From: Nocardioides marmotae
Lineage (GTDB): Bacteria > Actinomycetota > Actinomycetes > Propionibacteriales > Nocardioidaceae
Direction of reading: 5' to 3'
Assembly: GCF_013177455.1 (NCBI RefSeq)
Contig: NZ_CP053660.1
Coordinates: forward strand, 2,356,001-2,420,000
DNA: 64,000 bases
Part shown: positions 24,033 through 33,070 of the stretch, piece by piece
Layout: every line of letters begins with the position of its first letter
How positions within the stretch are numbered: position 1 is the stretch's first letter
Program-made: the position numbers and the translations under genes
The notes under the pieces: model-generated
Seen by the model: only the letters and a program-made list of their open reading frames with translations
What the model was told of the DNA's origin: nothing
Database searches by the model: none

Positions 24033-24398
24033 ATGTTCCGGGGCGCCTGGTCGCGAGGTCGATTCGCGAGTTATCGAAGGCGCGTTCCGCGCAAACCGCA
24101 GACTGACTCCATCACTCGCGAGGGGAGGAACGCGACAGTCGTCGAACTGCACGACCGCGCCAACCGGCTCGAGCTCTACCGCCGATCGGATGACAAGTGG
24201 GCCTGGCGCCTAGTCGTCAACGAGCGTGTAGTCGCCACCGATCACTCGCAGGATTGCAAGAACCGTGTGGACGCCCAGGCCATGGCGGAGCGCATCGTGT
24301 CAGGAGAGTTCAGCGCAGTGGAGGTGTGGCGTATCGACCACCTGACTGCATTGATACATGCCTCCGACTCGCCCGACCGCAAGGGTCGGTTGAATTGA
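24033..24398 (+). CDS. Small hypothetical protein, DUF1508/YegP-like core
   Basis: 121 residues if started at ATG 24033; the start is uncertain because no ribosome binding site is seen. The central part, RLELYRRSDDKWAWRLVVNE then RVVATDHSQDC, resembles the beta-hairpin core of DUF1508 (F.ly.d..g.w.wRL...N..iIA.S...Y). The short basic N-terminus may be non-coding. The gene stands alone among IS scars. Confidence 0.4.
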   Translation: MFRGAWSRGRFASYRRRVPRKPQTDSITREGRNATVVELHDRANRLELYRRSDDKWAWRLVVNERVVATDHSQDCKNRVDAQAMAERIVSGEFSAVEVWRIDHLTALIHASDSPDRKGRLN

Positions 24399-25026
24399 AG
24401 GAGATCCCTGGGACACCGGATAGGAGGTTGTCCAGGCGCGCACGATGTCCCGACTCAGCCACCGTTATCGCCGCCGCCCCAATCCGCTGGTCCGCGCTCG
24501 TGCTAGCCATGACGGCGAGGGTGTACATCGCTGTCCGGGCGTTCGTCGTACTCCATGACGGGCGAAGGAACGAGCGGGCGACCTGCAGCGGGTTCTCGGT
24601 CCAGTACTCGCCCGACATCCCTAGCACCAACCAAGACTCTTGTTTCGCCGAGCAGCGTGGCACGGCCAACTGATCGGCTGAGACCTGTTGCGCGCGTTGC
24701 GCCGGCTCCCGTTGATCATCTCATTGAAGCGGTCGATCGCCCACATGGCGCGAAGACCCGCCCATCCAATTGTTGAAGGCACGCGGAGACCTGGGCTCGC
24801 CTACCCACAGGACATCCCGGTCCTCGTGCCGCCGGCCGTCGACGATCGCGTCGGCGCGGAACGTCCCGACGTACGGAGTCTGGGCGAGCCCATGAGCGTT
24901 GCGGAGGATCGAGCGGGAAACGTCGATCCCCTACGCCTGCCGCCGGCAGCTTGGTCCGTTATCGCGATCCGCCGCCTGCACCCACCCTCAGGATCCCCTC
25001 TGAGGGTGGGTGCGTCGGTTGACACC
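24399..25026. other. Intergenic, no supported gene
   Basis: I see no frame with a domain or a ribosome binding site. A CACCCTCAGGATCCCCTCTGAGGGTG hairpin at about 24982-25013 could terminate the minus-strand lipoprotein/protease transcript that ends at 25027. Base composition is lower in GC than the flanking loci. Confidence 0.5.
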
Positions 25027-25398
25027 TCAGTCCAGTTTGGCGGGCCGTCGGACTGACTCGCCCTTCACCTCCCGGAAGTGAACGACCACTTCCGCTACCT
25101 CGCGGAGCTCGTCCATAAAAGCCGGGTTCGACCCTACGTATTCAACAACGAGTCCAGAACGATTCGGCTCGTGCATGACGGCCTGCACAGGCCAACCGCT
25201 CGAGGAGGCGGCCGTAGTGACGCGTTCAACCGCCGCTTCGAGCTGGTCTTGCGAATACTCCTCGCTGTCCGACGCCGCCCTCGAGGGCGCCCCCGCTACA
25301 GCTCTACCGTCCGATGATGCGCACCCAACGCCCGTCCCTATCACCGCAACGGCGGCCAGCAGGACAAGACCAGCGCGTACACCTCTAGGCTCAGCCAT
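25027..25398 (-). CDS. Lipoprotein resembling the propeptide of the adjacent protease
   Basis: 123 residues with a lipoprotein signal (VLLAAVAVIGTGVGCASS; lipobox GVGC near residue 26). The mature segment SQDQLEAAVERVTTAASSSG ... HEPNRSGLVVEYVG is alignable to the pro-region of the next-door protease (FTKAELSAAADEVKESARES ... APDASGLTVEVNS). It is 67 bases downstream of the protease on the same strand. A free, membrane-tethered copy of a propeptide could act as a protease inhibitor or self-protection factor. This is a hypothesis from the internal similarity. Confidence 0.65.
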   Translation of the reverse strand: MAEPRGVRAGLVLLAAVAVIGTGVGCASSDGRAVAGAPSRAASDSEEYSQDQLEAAVERVTTAASSSGWPVQAVMHEPNRSGLVVEYVGSNPAFMDELREVAEVVVHFREVKGESVRRPAKLD

Positions 25399-25465
25399 GA
25401 CGTCCTCACCTCTCGACTCGTTTCACGGTACGACGGCGGCGGCATCTCTCCGGTTCCATCCGTCG

Positions 25466-26731
25466 TCAACTCGTCTCCAGCGTGGCACCCCAGCGAGTCA
25501 GAATCGGATTGATCCCGACCACGTTGATTCGCGTGTCACACGAAGAAGTGTCAGTGGTGGAGCCATGCCTGATCACAGGGCATGAAGTTTGAAAGCCATT
25601 CACTCCGGACACATAGATGCCGCGTGCGCCCACCTTGCCGTCCGAGCGTTCGACGTAAACTGGCGAGCCACTATCGCCCGCGCCGCCAATGACATTCCCG
25701 TTCGTTGACCGAACTCGGAAACCGTCACACCACGAATCGTTTTCGGTAGCGCCGCAGAGGAACTGGCCGACTTCATAAATGACCGCATTGCAATGCCCGC
25801 CGGTGTTCGAGCCGGATATGCAGACCGCTTCGCCGACGCTCGGAGAGGATTTACCAGCAACGGCCTTCTTGTCGTTAGTGTTGAGGCCGCCATGGAAGGT
25901 TTGCGCGTCTGTTGCCGGCGACGGATCCGGGTCGATCAACAACGAATCTAGGGCAGGCGCAACGTCTACATCGCCCGGCCCGTCGGCGACGGTGACACTT
26001 TGATTTCCGTTCCGAACCCAGTCGGGATCTCCCCCAGGGGCGCAATGTCCGGCACTAAGTAGGTGTCCGACGCCGTTCTTGAGCACAGTGAACCCAGCGG
26101 TGCAAACGGCAGTCGTCCCATTTCCTTGCCGCGCCAGCAGAACGCCGCCGCCCTTGAACGGCGCAACCATATCGTTGCGCGCCCGCGGCAGGGCGTCACC
26201 CCCAGTTTCGTACGAGATTGGGACATTAGAATCGACGGCGAGATTATCAGCAGACTGACCTCGGGCGCCCGAGGATCGGCCTTCCGAGTTGACCTCCACA
26301 GTCAGACCGCTGGCATCCGGAGCAAAAAAGATGGCAGACAACTGAACACCGCTTTCACGAGCACTCTCCTTCACCTCATCGGCGGCTGCACTTAGTTCAG
26401 CCTTGGTGAAGGGAGCTTCAGAGATCGTCAGTTCGACCGCCACATCGGCGGCGCTAGTACGAAATCGTCCGACCTCGTTCGGCACTGGCCCACTCCAGTA
26501 CACGTTCACGCGCCTGGCCCCCGGATCGACCATTATCGAAGCGAACCCCTCGTAGTCCCTGATGTCTTCGAGCGATGAAACCAGGTCGTCGAAGTCGAGG
26601 ATGTTCGCGGCCTTGTCGCGGGCCTGGCCCGTTACGTGGGAAGATGAGGGAGCGGCCAACAATGGGGAAGTAACAATTGCGCACGATATCGCCGCCATGG
26701 CCAAGGCAAGCTTGCGCTGTCCGTATTTCAT
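25466..26731 (-). CDS. Secreted trypsin-like (S1, streptogrisin-type) serine protease
   Basis: 421 residues from ATG 26731. Signal peptide (LALAMAAISCAIVTSPLLAA), a pro-region of about 150 residues, then the catalytic domain with His in LLSAGHCAPGG, Asp in GDVDVAPALDSLLI and Ser in GGAGDSGSPVY. Six or more cysteines in the catalytic domain suggest disulfides. Its codon use and GC are lower than those of the core genes, so it is probably acquired. A leader of about 100 nt precedes it. The substrate is unknown; the pro-region similarity to the adjacent lipoprotein is notable. Confidence 0.88.
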   Translation of the reverse strand: MKYGQRKLALAMAAISCAIVTSPLLAAPSSSHVTGQARDKAANILDFDDLVSSLEDIRDYEGFASIMVDPGARRVNVYWSGPVPNEVGRFRTSAADVAVELTISEAPFTKAELSAAADEVKESARESGVQLSAIFFAPDASGLTVEVNSEGRSSGARGQSADNLAVDSNVPISYETGGDALPRARNDMVAPFKGGGVLLARQGNGTTAVCTAGFTVLKNGVGHLLSAGHCAPGGDPDWVRNGNQSVTVADGPGDVDVAPALDSLLIDPDPSPATDAQTFHGGLNTNDKKAVAGKSSPSVGEAVCISGSNTGGHCNAVIYEVGQFLCGATENDSWCDGFRVRSTNGNVIGGAGDSGSPVYVERSDGKVGARGIYVSGVNGFQTSCPVIRHGSTTDTSSCDTRINVVGINPILTRWGATLETS

Positions 26732-27023
26732 ACTCACTCCGAGAGTCGGGTCTTACTCAGTCCCGAAGAGCCCTCTTTAGCTTCCGGGTGACCTGAGTCT
26801 GAACGCCCCACCGAAACCAAGTCAGCCCGGTCTAGATACCATTCTCACTAGGCCGTCGCGCCAACCGCGACGTGGGTGAGCAGGTTCGCCATCGCGGACA
26901 ACCACCGGCAGGTACTCAAACGGGCGAATCGCTGCAAACGTCGGCAGCTAGGCACGCCCGCCCGCGTTCGACCCCAACCGCATCCCGCGAGTCCTGGCGG
27001 GTGAATCGCACTGGATTTAGTTC

Positions 27024-27962
27024 CTATGTGTTCCCTTGGCCAGCGAGTGCCGGCCGGGGTGATTCTTGGGCAGCGTAGTACGCCGCCTCGACCTCGAGTG
27101 GGGTCTTCATGTCGAGCTCCCCGTGCAGGCGTTGGTTGTTCCACCACCACACGTACTCCAGGGTCGCGAGTTCGACCTGCTCGATCGTGCGCCAGGGCCC
27201 TCGCCGTCGGATCAGCTCGGTCTTGTAGAGCCCGTTGACCGCCTCGGCCAGCGCATTGTCGTAGCTGTCCCCGACGGTGCCGGTCGAGGGCTTCGCACCG
27301 AGTTCGCCGATCCGGTCGGTGTACACGATCGAGAGATAGTTCGACCCGTGGTCGGCGTGGTGGACCAGCCCGGTCAGATCAACCGCGCCCTCGCGCTTGG
27401 CGTCCCAAGCGGCCATGTCGAGGGCCTGCAGCGGGAGGATGTCGGCCTTCAATGTCGCGGCGACGTTCCACCCGACGATCCGGCGTGAGTAGACGTCGGT
27501 CACGAACGCCACGTAGGCGAACCCTGACCAGGTCGCGACGTAGGTGATGTCAGCAACCCATAGCCGGCGCGGCGCGGGCGCGTGGAAACGGCGTTGGACC
27601 AGGTCGGCTGGCTTCACCGCCGCCGGATCCGGCTTGGTCGTGTAGACCTTCTTCGACCGCTTCACCCCGCGGACGTCTGCGATCTTCATCAGCCGCGCTG
27701 TCTGATCGCGACCGATCTCCCAGCCTTGGCGTCGCATCAGGGCGTGCATCTTCCGCACCCCGTAGACGCCGTAGTTCTCGGCGTGCAACCGGGCGATCTC
27801 TGGGACGAGCAGCTCGTCCTTGAGTGAGCGTGCCGAGGGTGGTCTGGCTTTCGCGGCGCGGTAGCCGCGGGCGGTGATGAACCCACGAACTGCTGGGCGC
27901 AGCACCCGGCAGATGGCCTCGACCCCGAACTGATCCTTGTGCTCGTCGATGTAGCGGATCAT
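27024..27962 (-). CDS. IS3-family transposase OrfB (integrase core)
   Basis: 312 residues from ATG 27962, overlapping the orfA stop as ATGA. The DDE integrase core is intact: WVADITYVATWSGFAYVA (first D), LVHHADHGSNYLS (second D) and GDSYDNALAEAVNGLYK (E), then WWWNNQRLHGELDMKTP. OrfA ends over a TTTTTC run (27996-28001 region), so an OrfAB fusion by -1 frameshifting is possible, as in other IS3 elements. It appears functional. Confidence 0.93.
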   Translation of the reverse strand: MIRYIDEHKDQFGVEAICRVLRPAVRGFITARGYRAAKARPPSARSLKDELLVPEIARLHAENYGVYGVRKMHALMRRQGWEIGRDQTARLMKIADVRGVKRSKKVYTTKPDPAAVKPADLVQRRFHAPAPRRLWVADITYVATWSGFAYVAFVTDVYSRRIVGWNVAATLKADILPLQALDMAAWDAKREGAVDLTGLVHHADHGSNYLSIVYTDRIGELGAKPSTGTVGDSYDNALAEAVNGLYKTELIRRRGPWRTIEQVELATLEYVWWWNNQRLHGELDMKTPLEVEAAYYAAQESPRPALAGQGNT

Positions 27963-28270
27963 CTCGTCGTGGGGCGGTCGAGCTCCTTGGCGAAAAACAC
28001 TGAGGCGGACTTCAAGATCTCGTTCGCGCGACGAAGCTCGGCGACCTCGCGCTTGAGGCGCTTGATCTCCTCGGCATCCTCGCTCGTAGTGCCGGGCCGG
28101 ACCCCGGCATCGACCTGAGCGCGGTGAACCCACAGCCGCAGGGTCTCGACGTTCATCCCCAGCAACCCCGCCACGTGCCGCAACGCGGCCGTCTCGTGCG
28201 GGTGCTCCGGGCGGACCTCGGCGACCATCCGCACTGCCCGCTCACGCATCTCGTTCGTATACCTGGCCAT
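27959..28270 (-). CDS. IS3-family transposase OrfA (HTH)
   Basis: 103 residues from ATG 28270. Helix-turn-helix (HVAGLLGMNVETLRLWVHRA) followed by a leucine-zipper-like coiled coil (EEIKRLKREVAELRRANEIL) and the usual KSASVFFAKELDRP end. It binds the terminal repeats and works with OrfB. Confidence 0.92.
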   Translation of the reverse strand: MARYTNEMRERAVRMVAEVRPEHPHETAALRHVAGLLGMNVETLRLWVHRAQVDAGVRPGTTSEDAEEIKRLKREVAELRRANEILKSASVFFAKELDRPTTR

Positions 28271-28317
28271 CGTTCCCATCCTGACTGATCAAGCGGAACG
28301 AAACCCAGTGCGATTCA

Positions 28318-29032
28318 GATCCGCCAGCTCCGCTCCACCGGAGCGACCGACCAAGAGCTCCTAGACGCGGGCCTCGCATGCAAGCGCGAGCTCCCAGCAG
28401 GCGGCTACCGCATCCGCGACACCTTCCGCGACAGGCTCGTCTTCCCCATCCACGACCCCCGTCACCCGGATCAGGTCATCGGGTTCGTCGGCCGCCGCAA
28501 CCCCACCAAAGACGCCGACGAACGTAACGGCCCCAAGTACCTCAACACCCGCAGCACCTCCGCCTACGCCAAGTCCGACAGCCTGTTCGGCCTGGACCAG
28601 CTGGCACTGCACCCCCACGCCATGACCGCTGTGGTCGAAGGCCCCCTGGACGCCATCGCAGTCACCCTGGCATCCCAGGGAGCAGTCGTCGGTGTGTCAC
28701 CGCTGGGGACTTCGCTCACAGATGACCAGACAACGCTCCTCGCCGAGCACCTCGGCCGCACCAATTCCGCGCCCCTTCTGATCTTCGACGCAGACGAGGC
28801 CGGGGACGCTGCCGCGGAGCGAGCCGCCACTTCTCTGCTCCAGACGAACCACGAGACCCGGCGGGTCGCGCTGCCGCGAGACACGGACCCCTGCCAGCTG
28901 CTCTCCGACTACGGGCCCCAAGGCCTCGCACAAGTCATCGGGCTCACGAACGGAACAGACCCGAGGGCCCAAACCCGGCCGGGCCGGACGCGGCGCGTCC
29001 GTAGCCACGGACACGCCCCACCCGCCCGCTGA
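28318..29032 (+). pseudogene. TOPRIM/primase-like protein, 5' end removed by the IS3 element
   Basis: The plus-strand frame is open from the IS boundary and reads RDTFRDRLVFPIHDPRH, VIGFVGRRNP, GPKYLNT, then the TOPRIM core AVVEGPLDAIAV and LLIFDADEAGDAA. This is the catalytic part of DnaG-like primases and of the toprim genes that often follow relaxases in actinobacterial mobile elements. The zinc-binding/N-terminal part and start codon are missing, because the IS3 right end lies directly upstream. The product is presumably inactive or unexpressed. Confidence 0.82.
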
Positions 29033-29885
29033 GCCCTCCCACGGCAGTGCGCAGTCAGGCTCAGGACGGCACGAGATCTACGTCGTGACGAGAACTCGAC
29101 AGGCGATGACACCGGACCACGCGCCGACCGCCGGCGGTAGTCCCCCGGTCAGTACCCGGTGCTTTCCAGACTGGCTGATCGGAGGCTGGCGCACACCGCC
29201 AGGGACAACCGTGCCGGGGGAACCAACGCGGTACTCCTTATGACTGGCGTCGGTCGGACTCACGCCTGTCGGCGCCGGAGGGTCCTCCGACGGCGGGCTC
29301 TGCAGACCGGCTGAGCGCCGCCGCTCCCTGTTCGATCATCGATGTGAGCGGCGGAAGGCCGCTCGTTCTGGCCGGATTGCGCATATCACGGGCATGGCGA
29401 CAGGTCGTCGAGCGGCGTCAGGAAGTGGCGTCCGTCGGATCCAGTCCCCGCTGCTTGCCGGTGCGCGCGACTGCGTAGTGCGTCCCGCCCAGCCGTCTCG
29501 GCCTTGAGTGGAGCACGGGGACGCCGCGAGGCCGCAGGCGCGGCCCGTGCGCTATCGACGGGGATCCGCACGCAACTACTGACCGAGGTTGCTCGTCCCA
29601 AGCGCGCTGCGGGGCTAGTTCGGAAGGGCAAGGCCACCTGGCCCAGGCTGACTAGGTAGATGGCACAGATGACCCATTATTTCTGCGCTAGACCAGTTCG
29701 GTTTCGCGGACGGATGGTCGACACGTAAAGTTTCGCTGGACGGATGCGGGCGCCTTGGGCAGAGTCCCCAAACCCCCGCGATCATCTTATTTCGCCCGCG
29801 CGAAAGCGCGATCCCCCCTGCTTGCCCCGCCTGTTCGTCACTGACTGACGGGTTTGCGAGCCGGCATTCACGAAGGAATTTTCGC
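29033..29885. other. Long intergenic region, no supported gene
   Basis: About 850 bp at the boundary between the broken TOPRIM gene and a lower-GC secreted-protein cluster. Short frames exist on both strands but lack ribosome binding sites, domains or codon bias. The AT-richer last 250 bp probably carry the promoter of the 29886 gene. Confidence 0.5.
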
Positions 29886-31655
29886 ATGCACCAGTCAAGC
29901 GAAGGCAGCGCTACCCGGCGCGCTCGCCTCGCCGTGCCCATCGGAATCGCCGCTCTAGCAGCGGCTGGGATCACAACGATCTCGAGCGGACCCATATCGA
30001 AGTCGTTCGCCGACGAGGCGGGCACGCAAGCCAGCGTTTGGACGCCCGCTAACGCCACGACTCTAACGACCGATCTCTCTGACGGCTCGACAAGCGCTCG
30101 TGTCTACTCCTCGCCTATCAACTATCGAGCCGAAGATGGCTCCTGGCGGGCGATCGACAACACGCTGGTCGATAGCAGCGAGCCTGGGGTCCTCGTTCAA
30201 AATGAGGCCAATGACTTCGCGCTAACTATCCCCCAAGACGCGTCCAAGGCCCCGGTGAAGTTTGAGCAGGACGGCAACTGGATCTCGATGCGAATGGAGG
30301 GCGTGGGTGACGCTCCCGCCGATGTTTCAGGACCGTCTGCCACGTTTCCGGAGGTAGAAGACGCAGCGAGTGTCACCTACACAGTCACTGACGATGGAGT
30401 CAAGGAAGACATCGTCCTGAACCGTGCCCCTGGCGACGGTCCCCTCCAATACCGATATGTACTGCGTACATCCGTTGGCGTCACCCCTGCGCTCCAATCC
30501 GACGGATCTATCTCGTTCACGGCGGGTTCTGACTTTGTGGCCAGTATCCCGGCTGGTGTCATGATCGACTCTGCGGAGTCGCCGGATCAGATCCACGACG
30601 TGGACTTCGACCTCGAAAATGTCCGTGACCGTGTCTGGTCTCTGACTGTCACGCCATCACTGGCGTGGCTCAATGACAGCGCCCGTGTCTACCCGGTGCG
30701 CATTGACCCTTCGCTGTCGGATCAGCCCACCCGTGACTGCTGGATTTATCAGGCCACCCCCAACACATCCCGGTGCGGCTCCTCCTCGGTTTACCTGAAG
30801 GCTGGATACGCATCCGGTGGGCACTACCGCAGCCTGCTCAAGTTCAACCTGGGAGCGATCCCCGCGAACGTCTCCGTCACGAGCGCATCCATCAACCTGT
30901 ACCTCGACGCGACTCAGACCACCACGGCCCAGTCCGCGACGTACGGGATCCTCCGGCTGGACCAGGCGTTCTCGACTACGGCTACCTGGAACAGTTCGGG
31001 CTACACGGCATGGTCGGGCGGCAGCACCGCGGGGGGCTTGCAGTCGTCGCTAGATCTGGGCGGTCAGACTAGCGGTTATAAGGTATTCGACGGTGTGGAA
31101 CCGTTGGTCCAGGACTGGCTGGACGGGTTTTCCGTCAACCAGGGCGTCTTGTTGAAGCAGGTCGGAACCGCGGCCGCCAACGTGCTCTCTTTCGGTTCCT
31201 CGTCCAATACTTCCGCTGGTAAGAAGCCGTTCATCGCGGTCGACTATGAGCCGATCCCGAGCGAGGCCGACGCGTTGGCCGAACTTGCTGCCACTGAGTC
31301 GGAGGTATTCCCACCGGCGGTCATTAACTCAGCGGCCGATGCCGCTGGACCGGTGACGATCAGTCCCGCGCTCGGCGCGGGCGAGCACCTGAAGAGGAAC
31401 GCAGACGGAACCATCGTCGTCGTCGACGCCGCCGGCACCACCAAGATGTCGGTAGCTGTAGCCGATGCGACGGACGCATCCGGGGCTACTGCACCCTCGG
31501 CAGCAACGGTCTCAGGCGATTCTTTGATCATCAACGTCTCGCCCGCTGCTGGACTCACCTACCCGCTCGTTGTCCAGGTTGTCACGGACGCACCGGTTGT
31601 AGAGAAGTCGGAAGAACCGCAGACCTACGCCGAGTGGGAGATGGACACGTGGTGA
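29886..31655 (+). CDS. Secreted DNRLRE-domain protein, N-terminal part of an Rhs-like protein
   Basis: 589 residues from ATG 29886 behind GAAGGA. Signal peptide (VPIGIAALAAAGITTISS), a beta-rich N-terminal half, and a DNRLRE (carbohydrate-binding module-like) domain at about residues 270-450 (SSVYLKAGYASGGHYRSLLK; SINLYLDATQTTTAQSATY; LVQDWLDG). In most relatives this is followed by long Rhs/YD repeats and a C-terminal toxin; here the frame stops after EWEMDTW. It may be a stand-alone module or a truncated Rhs gene. GC is clearly lower than in the core chromosome. Confidence 0.72.
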   Translation: MHQSSEGSATRRARLAVPIGIAALAAAGITTISSGPISKSFADEAGTQASVWTPANATTLTTDLSDGSTSARVYSSPINYRAEDGSWRAIDNTLVDSSEPGVLVQNEANDFALTIPQDASKAPVKFEQDGNWISMRMEGVGDAPADVSGPSATFPEVEDAASVTYTVTDDGVKEDIVLNRAPGDGPLQYRYVLRTSVGVTPALQSDGSISFTAGSDFVASIPAGVMIDSAESPDQIHDVDFDLENVRDRVWSLTVTPSLAWLNDSARVYPVRIDPSLSDQPTRDCWIYQATPNTSRCGSSSVYLKAGYASGGHYRSLLKFNLGAIPANVSVTSASINLYLDATQTTTAQSATYGILRLDQAFSTTATWNSSGYTAWSGGSTAGGLQSSLDLGGQTSGYKVFDGVEPLVQDWLDGFSVNQGVLLKQVGTAAANVLSFGSSSNTSAGKKPFIAVDYEPIPSEADALAELAATESEVFPPAVINSAADAAGPVTISPALGAGEHLKRNADGTIVVVDAAGTTKMSVAVADATDASGATAPSAATVSGDSLIINVSPAAGLTYPLVVQVVTDAPVVEKSEEPQTYAEWEMDTW

Positions 31656-31708
31656 CGAATACGCACGGCCTCGCCCTGGTCGCAACTCAATCTCGGAAGA
31701 AGTTCTCA

Positions 31709-32188
31709 ATGCTACATCGATTCCGCGGCTTCGCGGTGAAAAGTCTCGTCGTTGCCTTGATCGCCACGCTGGCCAGTTTCGCGGCGCCGGCTGCTCATGC
31801 CGATCCGTGGATCAAGGCTGGGTGCAAGACCGCAGGCGCAACGCAGAAGTGGGGCATCCCGACGTTTTACGGGATGGAGATGAACTTCAAGTACTGCTGG
31901 ACGGCCGGCGCGGGAACAAACCGCATCCGCCGCGTCAGGGGCTCGGCGAATTGTTGGGCGAACTTCGCCAATCAAGTTCAGAATTGTCAGGGGCCGACGA
32001 ACGCGAGTAAGATCAAGATCGAATTGAGCGACAAGTCGACCAAGCCTTACGCGTATCTCTACTTCTGGGTCCAGTCACGAACGTGCCTCACCGGTGACCT
32101 GAACATTGCCTGCTCCAAGTGGAGATGGCACCGCATCAAGTGGGTCGTCAACGCCGGCGGCACTGAATGGGTCGCTGACCGCTACTGA
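31709..32188 (+). CDS. Small secreted cysteine-rich protein
   Basis: 159 residues from ATG 31709 behind GGAAG. Signal peptide (VVALIATLASFAAPAAHA, cleavage about residue 32). The mature part of about 127 residues is basic and rich in Trp/Tyr. It has six cysteines (GCKTAG, KYCWTAG, ANCWAN, QNCQGP, RTCLTG, IACSKW), enough for three disulfides. No family recognised. It lies 53 bases after the DNRLRE gene and before a small membrane protein, so a secreted effector is conceivable. Confidence 0.65.
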   Translation: MLHRFRGFAVKSLVVALIATLASFAAPAAHADPWIKAGCKTAGATQKWGIPTFYGMEMNFKYCWTAGAGTNRIRRVRGSANCWANFANQVQNCQGPTNASKIKIELSDKSTKPYAYLYFWVQSRTCLTGDLNIACSKWRWHRIKWVVNAGGTEWVADRY

Positions 32189-32263
32189 ACCGGGCACGCA
32201 CCGCCCAGTCGCGACCGAAGTACCCGCAACCGGTATAGTTTGATCGATCCCGAGGAAGGACCA

Positions 32264-32503
32264 ATGGCTATCAATTTCCGCCGCCCTGCTGTGTTCGCTG
32301 CACTAGTAACTCTCGTGTTCGCTGCGATCTCTGCTGTCGAAATGGTACTCGATTCGTTCGAGGGACGACCAGGGGCAGACCTTCCGCCGCTGTCGCCAGG
32401 AGGCGTAGAGGTCGCAACTAGCTTCGGGGCAGTCGTCGTGTTCTATGTCCTGGTTTGGCTCGCGGCCTTGGCGTACCAGCGACTCACGCAGCGCCGGAAG
32501 TAG
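32264..32503 (+). CDS. Small two-helix membrane protein
   Basis: 79 residues from ATG 32264 behind GAGGAAGGA. Helix 1 is AVFAALVTLVFAAISAVEMV and helix 2 is FGAVVVFYVLVWLAALAY, with a short acidic loop and a basic end (QRLTQRRK). A consensus-like -10, TATAGT (32234-32239), lies 24 bases upstream, so it may have its own promoter. Size and position after a secreted protein are typical of an immunity protein, but nothing in the sequence proves this. Confidence 0.6.
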   Translation: MAINFRRPAVFAALVTLVFAAISAVEMVLDSFEGRPGADLPPLSPGGVEVATSFGAVVVFYVLVWLAALAYQRLTQRRK

Positions 32504-33070
32504 CGACCCAATGGACGGTGCCGGCGTCCGTCGGGTCAGGGCGCCGCTTGGGCGCGGATGTCGGATGGTGGTCGGGCCTCGCGCGAAACGCGATAGGCCG
32601 CACCACGAACCTTCGCGCAAGCTGCAAAGGTTGGGCGTCCCCTTTTACTGGGGGCGCCCAACCTCCGTTGTGGCTTTGGGGTCGTTTCAATCACCGCGTG
32701 ATCAGGTGATTACGCAATATGCGTTAGGGACCGAGCCGCTAGGTACTCAAGGTCGGCCTTAGACTTAGGTCCCGAAGCAGGCACATTTAAGCGTTGTCCA
32801 GCTCTTAGCGCACGGGTCGCCGTCTGCTAACTCGAGACGTCGATTACAAACTCGTGAACGGCGGTCCGGCTACGTGCTTTCCGGGCGGCGCGGGCATCAG
32901 ACTCCTAGTTTGGCAAGATCTACTGCCGGCCCTCTCCATTACGACCTAGACGTGTCGTTTCTCCTCACTCACCGTGCATCGCCGTGGCACGGATGCCGGC
33001 AGCCCTTCGCGAGTTGCCTGATCCGCTCATTGGGCCCGGAATGCGCTGGTCGCGGCAGCAAACCTGTCCC
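32504..33070. other. Intergenic, no supported gene apart from a hairpin
   Basis: No frame is convincing. The region holds the hairpin at 32628-32664 and an AT-richer stretch after 32690. It separates the lower-GC secreted cluster from the TlpA-like gene. Confidence 0.5.
32628..32664. terminator. Perfect-stem hairpin, probable bidirectional terminator
   Basis: AGGTTGGGCG-T-CCCC (32628-32642) pairs with GGGG-G-CGCCCAACCT around a TTTTACT loop. It lies 124 bases after the small membrane gene; on the other strand it would stop readthrough from the TlpA-like gene, whose stop is at 33071. Confidence 0.6.

Larger units (their letters stand above)
27002..28317 (-). mobile_element. Complete IS3-family insertion sequence (1,316 bp)
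   Basis: Terminal inverted repeats: TGAATCGCACTGGATTTAGT at 27002 onward and, reversed from 28317, TGAATCGCACTGGGTTTCGT (21 of 23 match over the longer repeat). They enclose overlapping orfA and orfB on the minus strand. I find no target duplication at the flanks, so the insertion was later rearranged. Its right end cuts a TOPRIM-domain gene. Confidence 0.9.
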
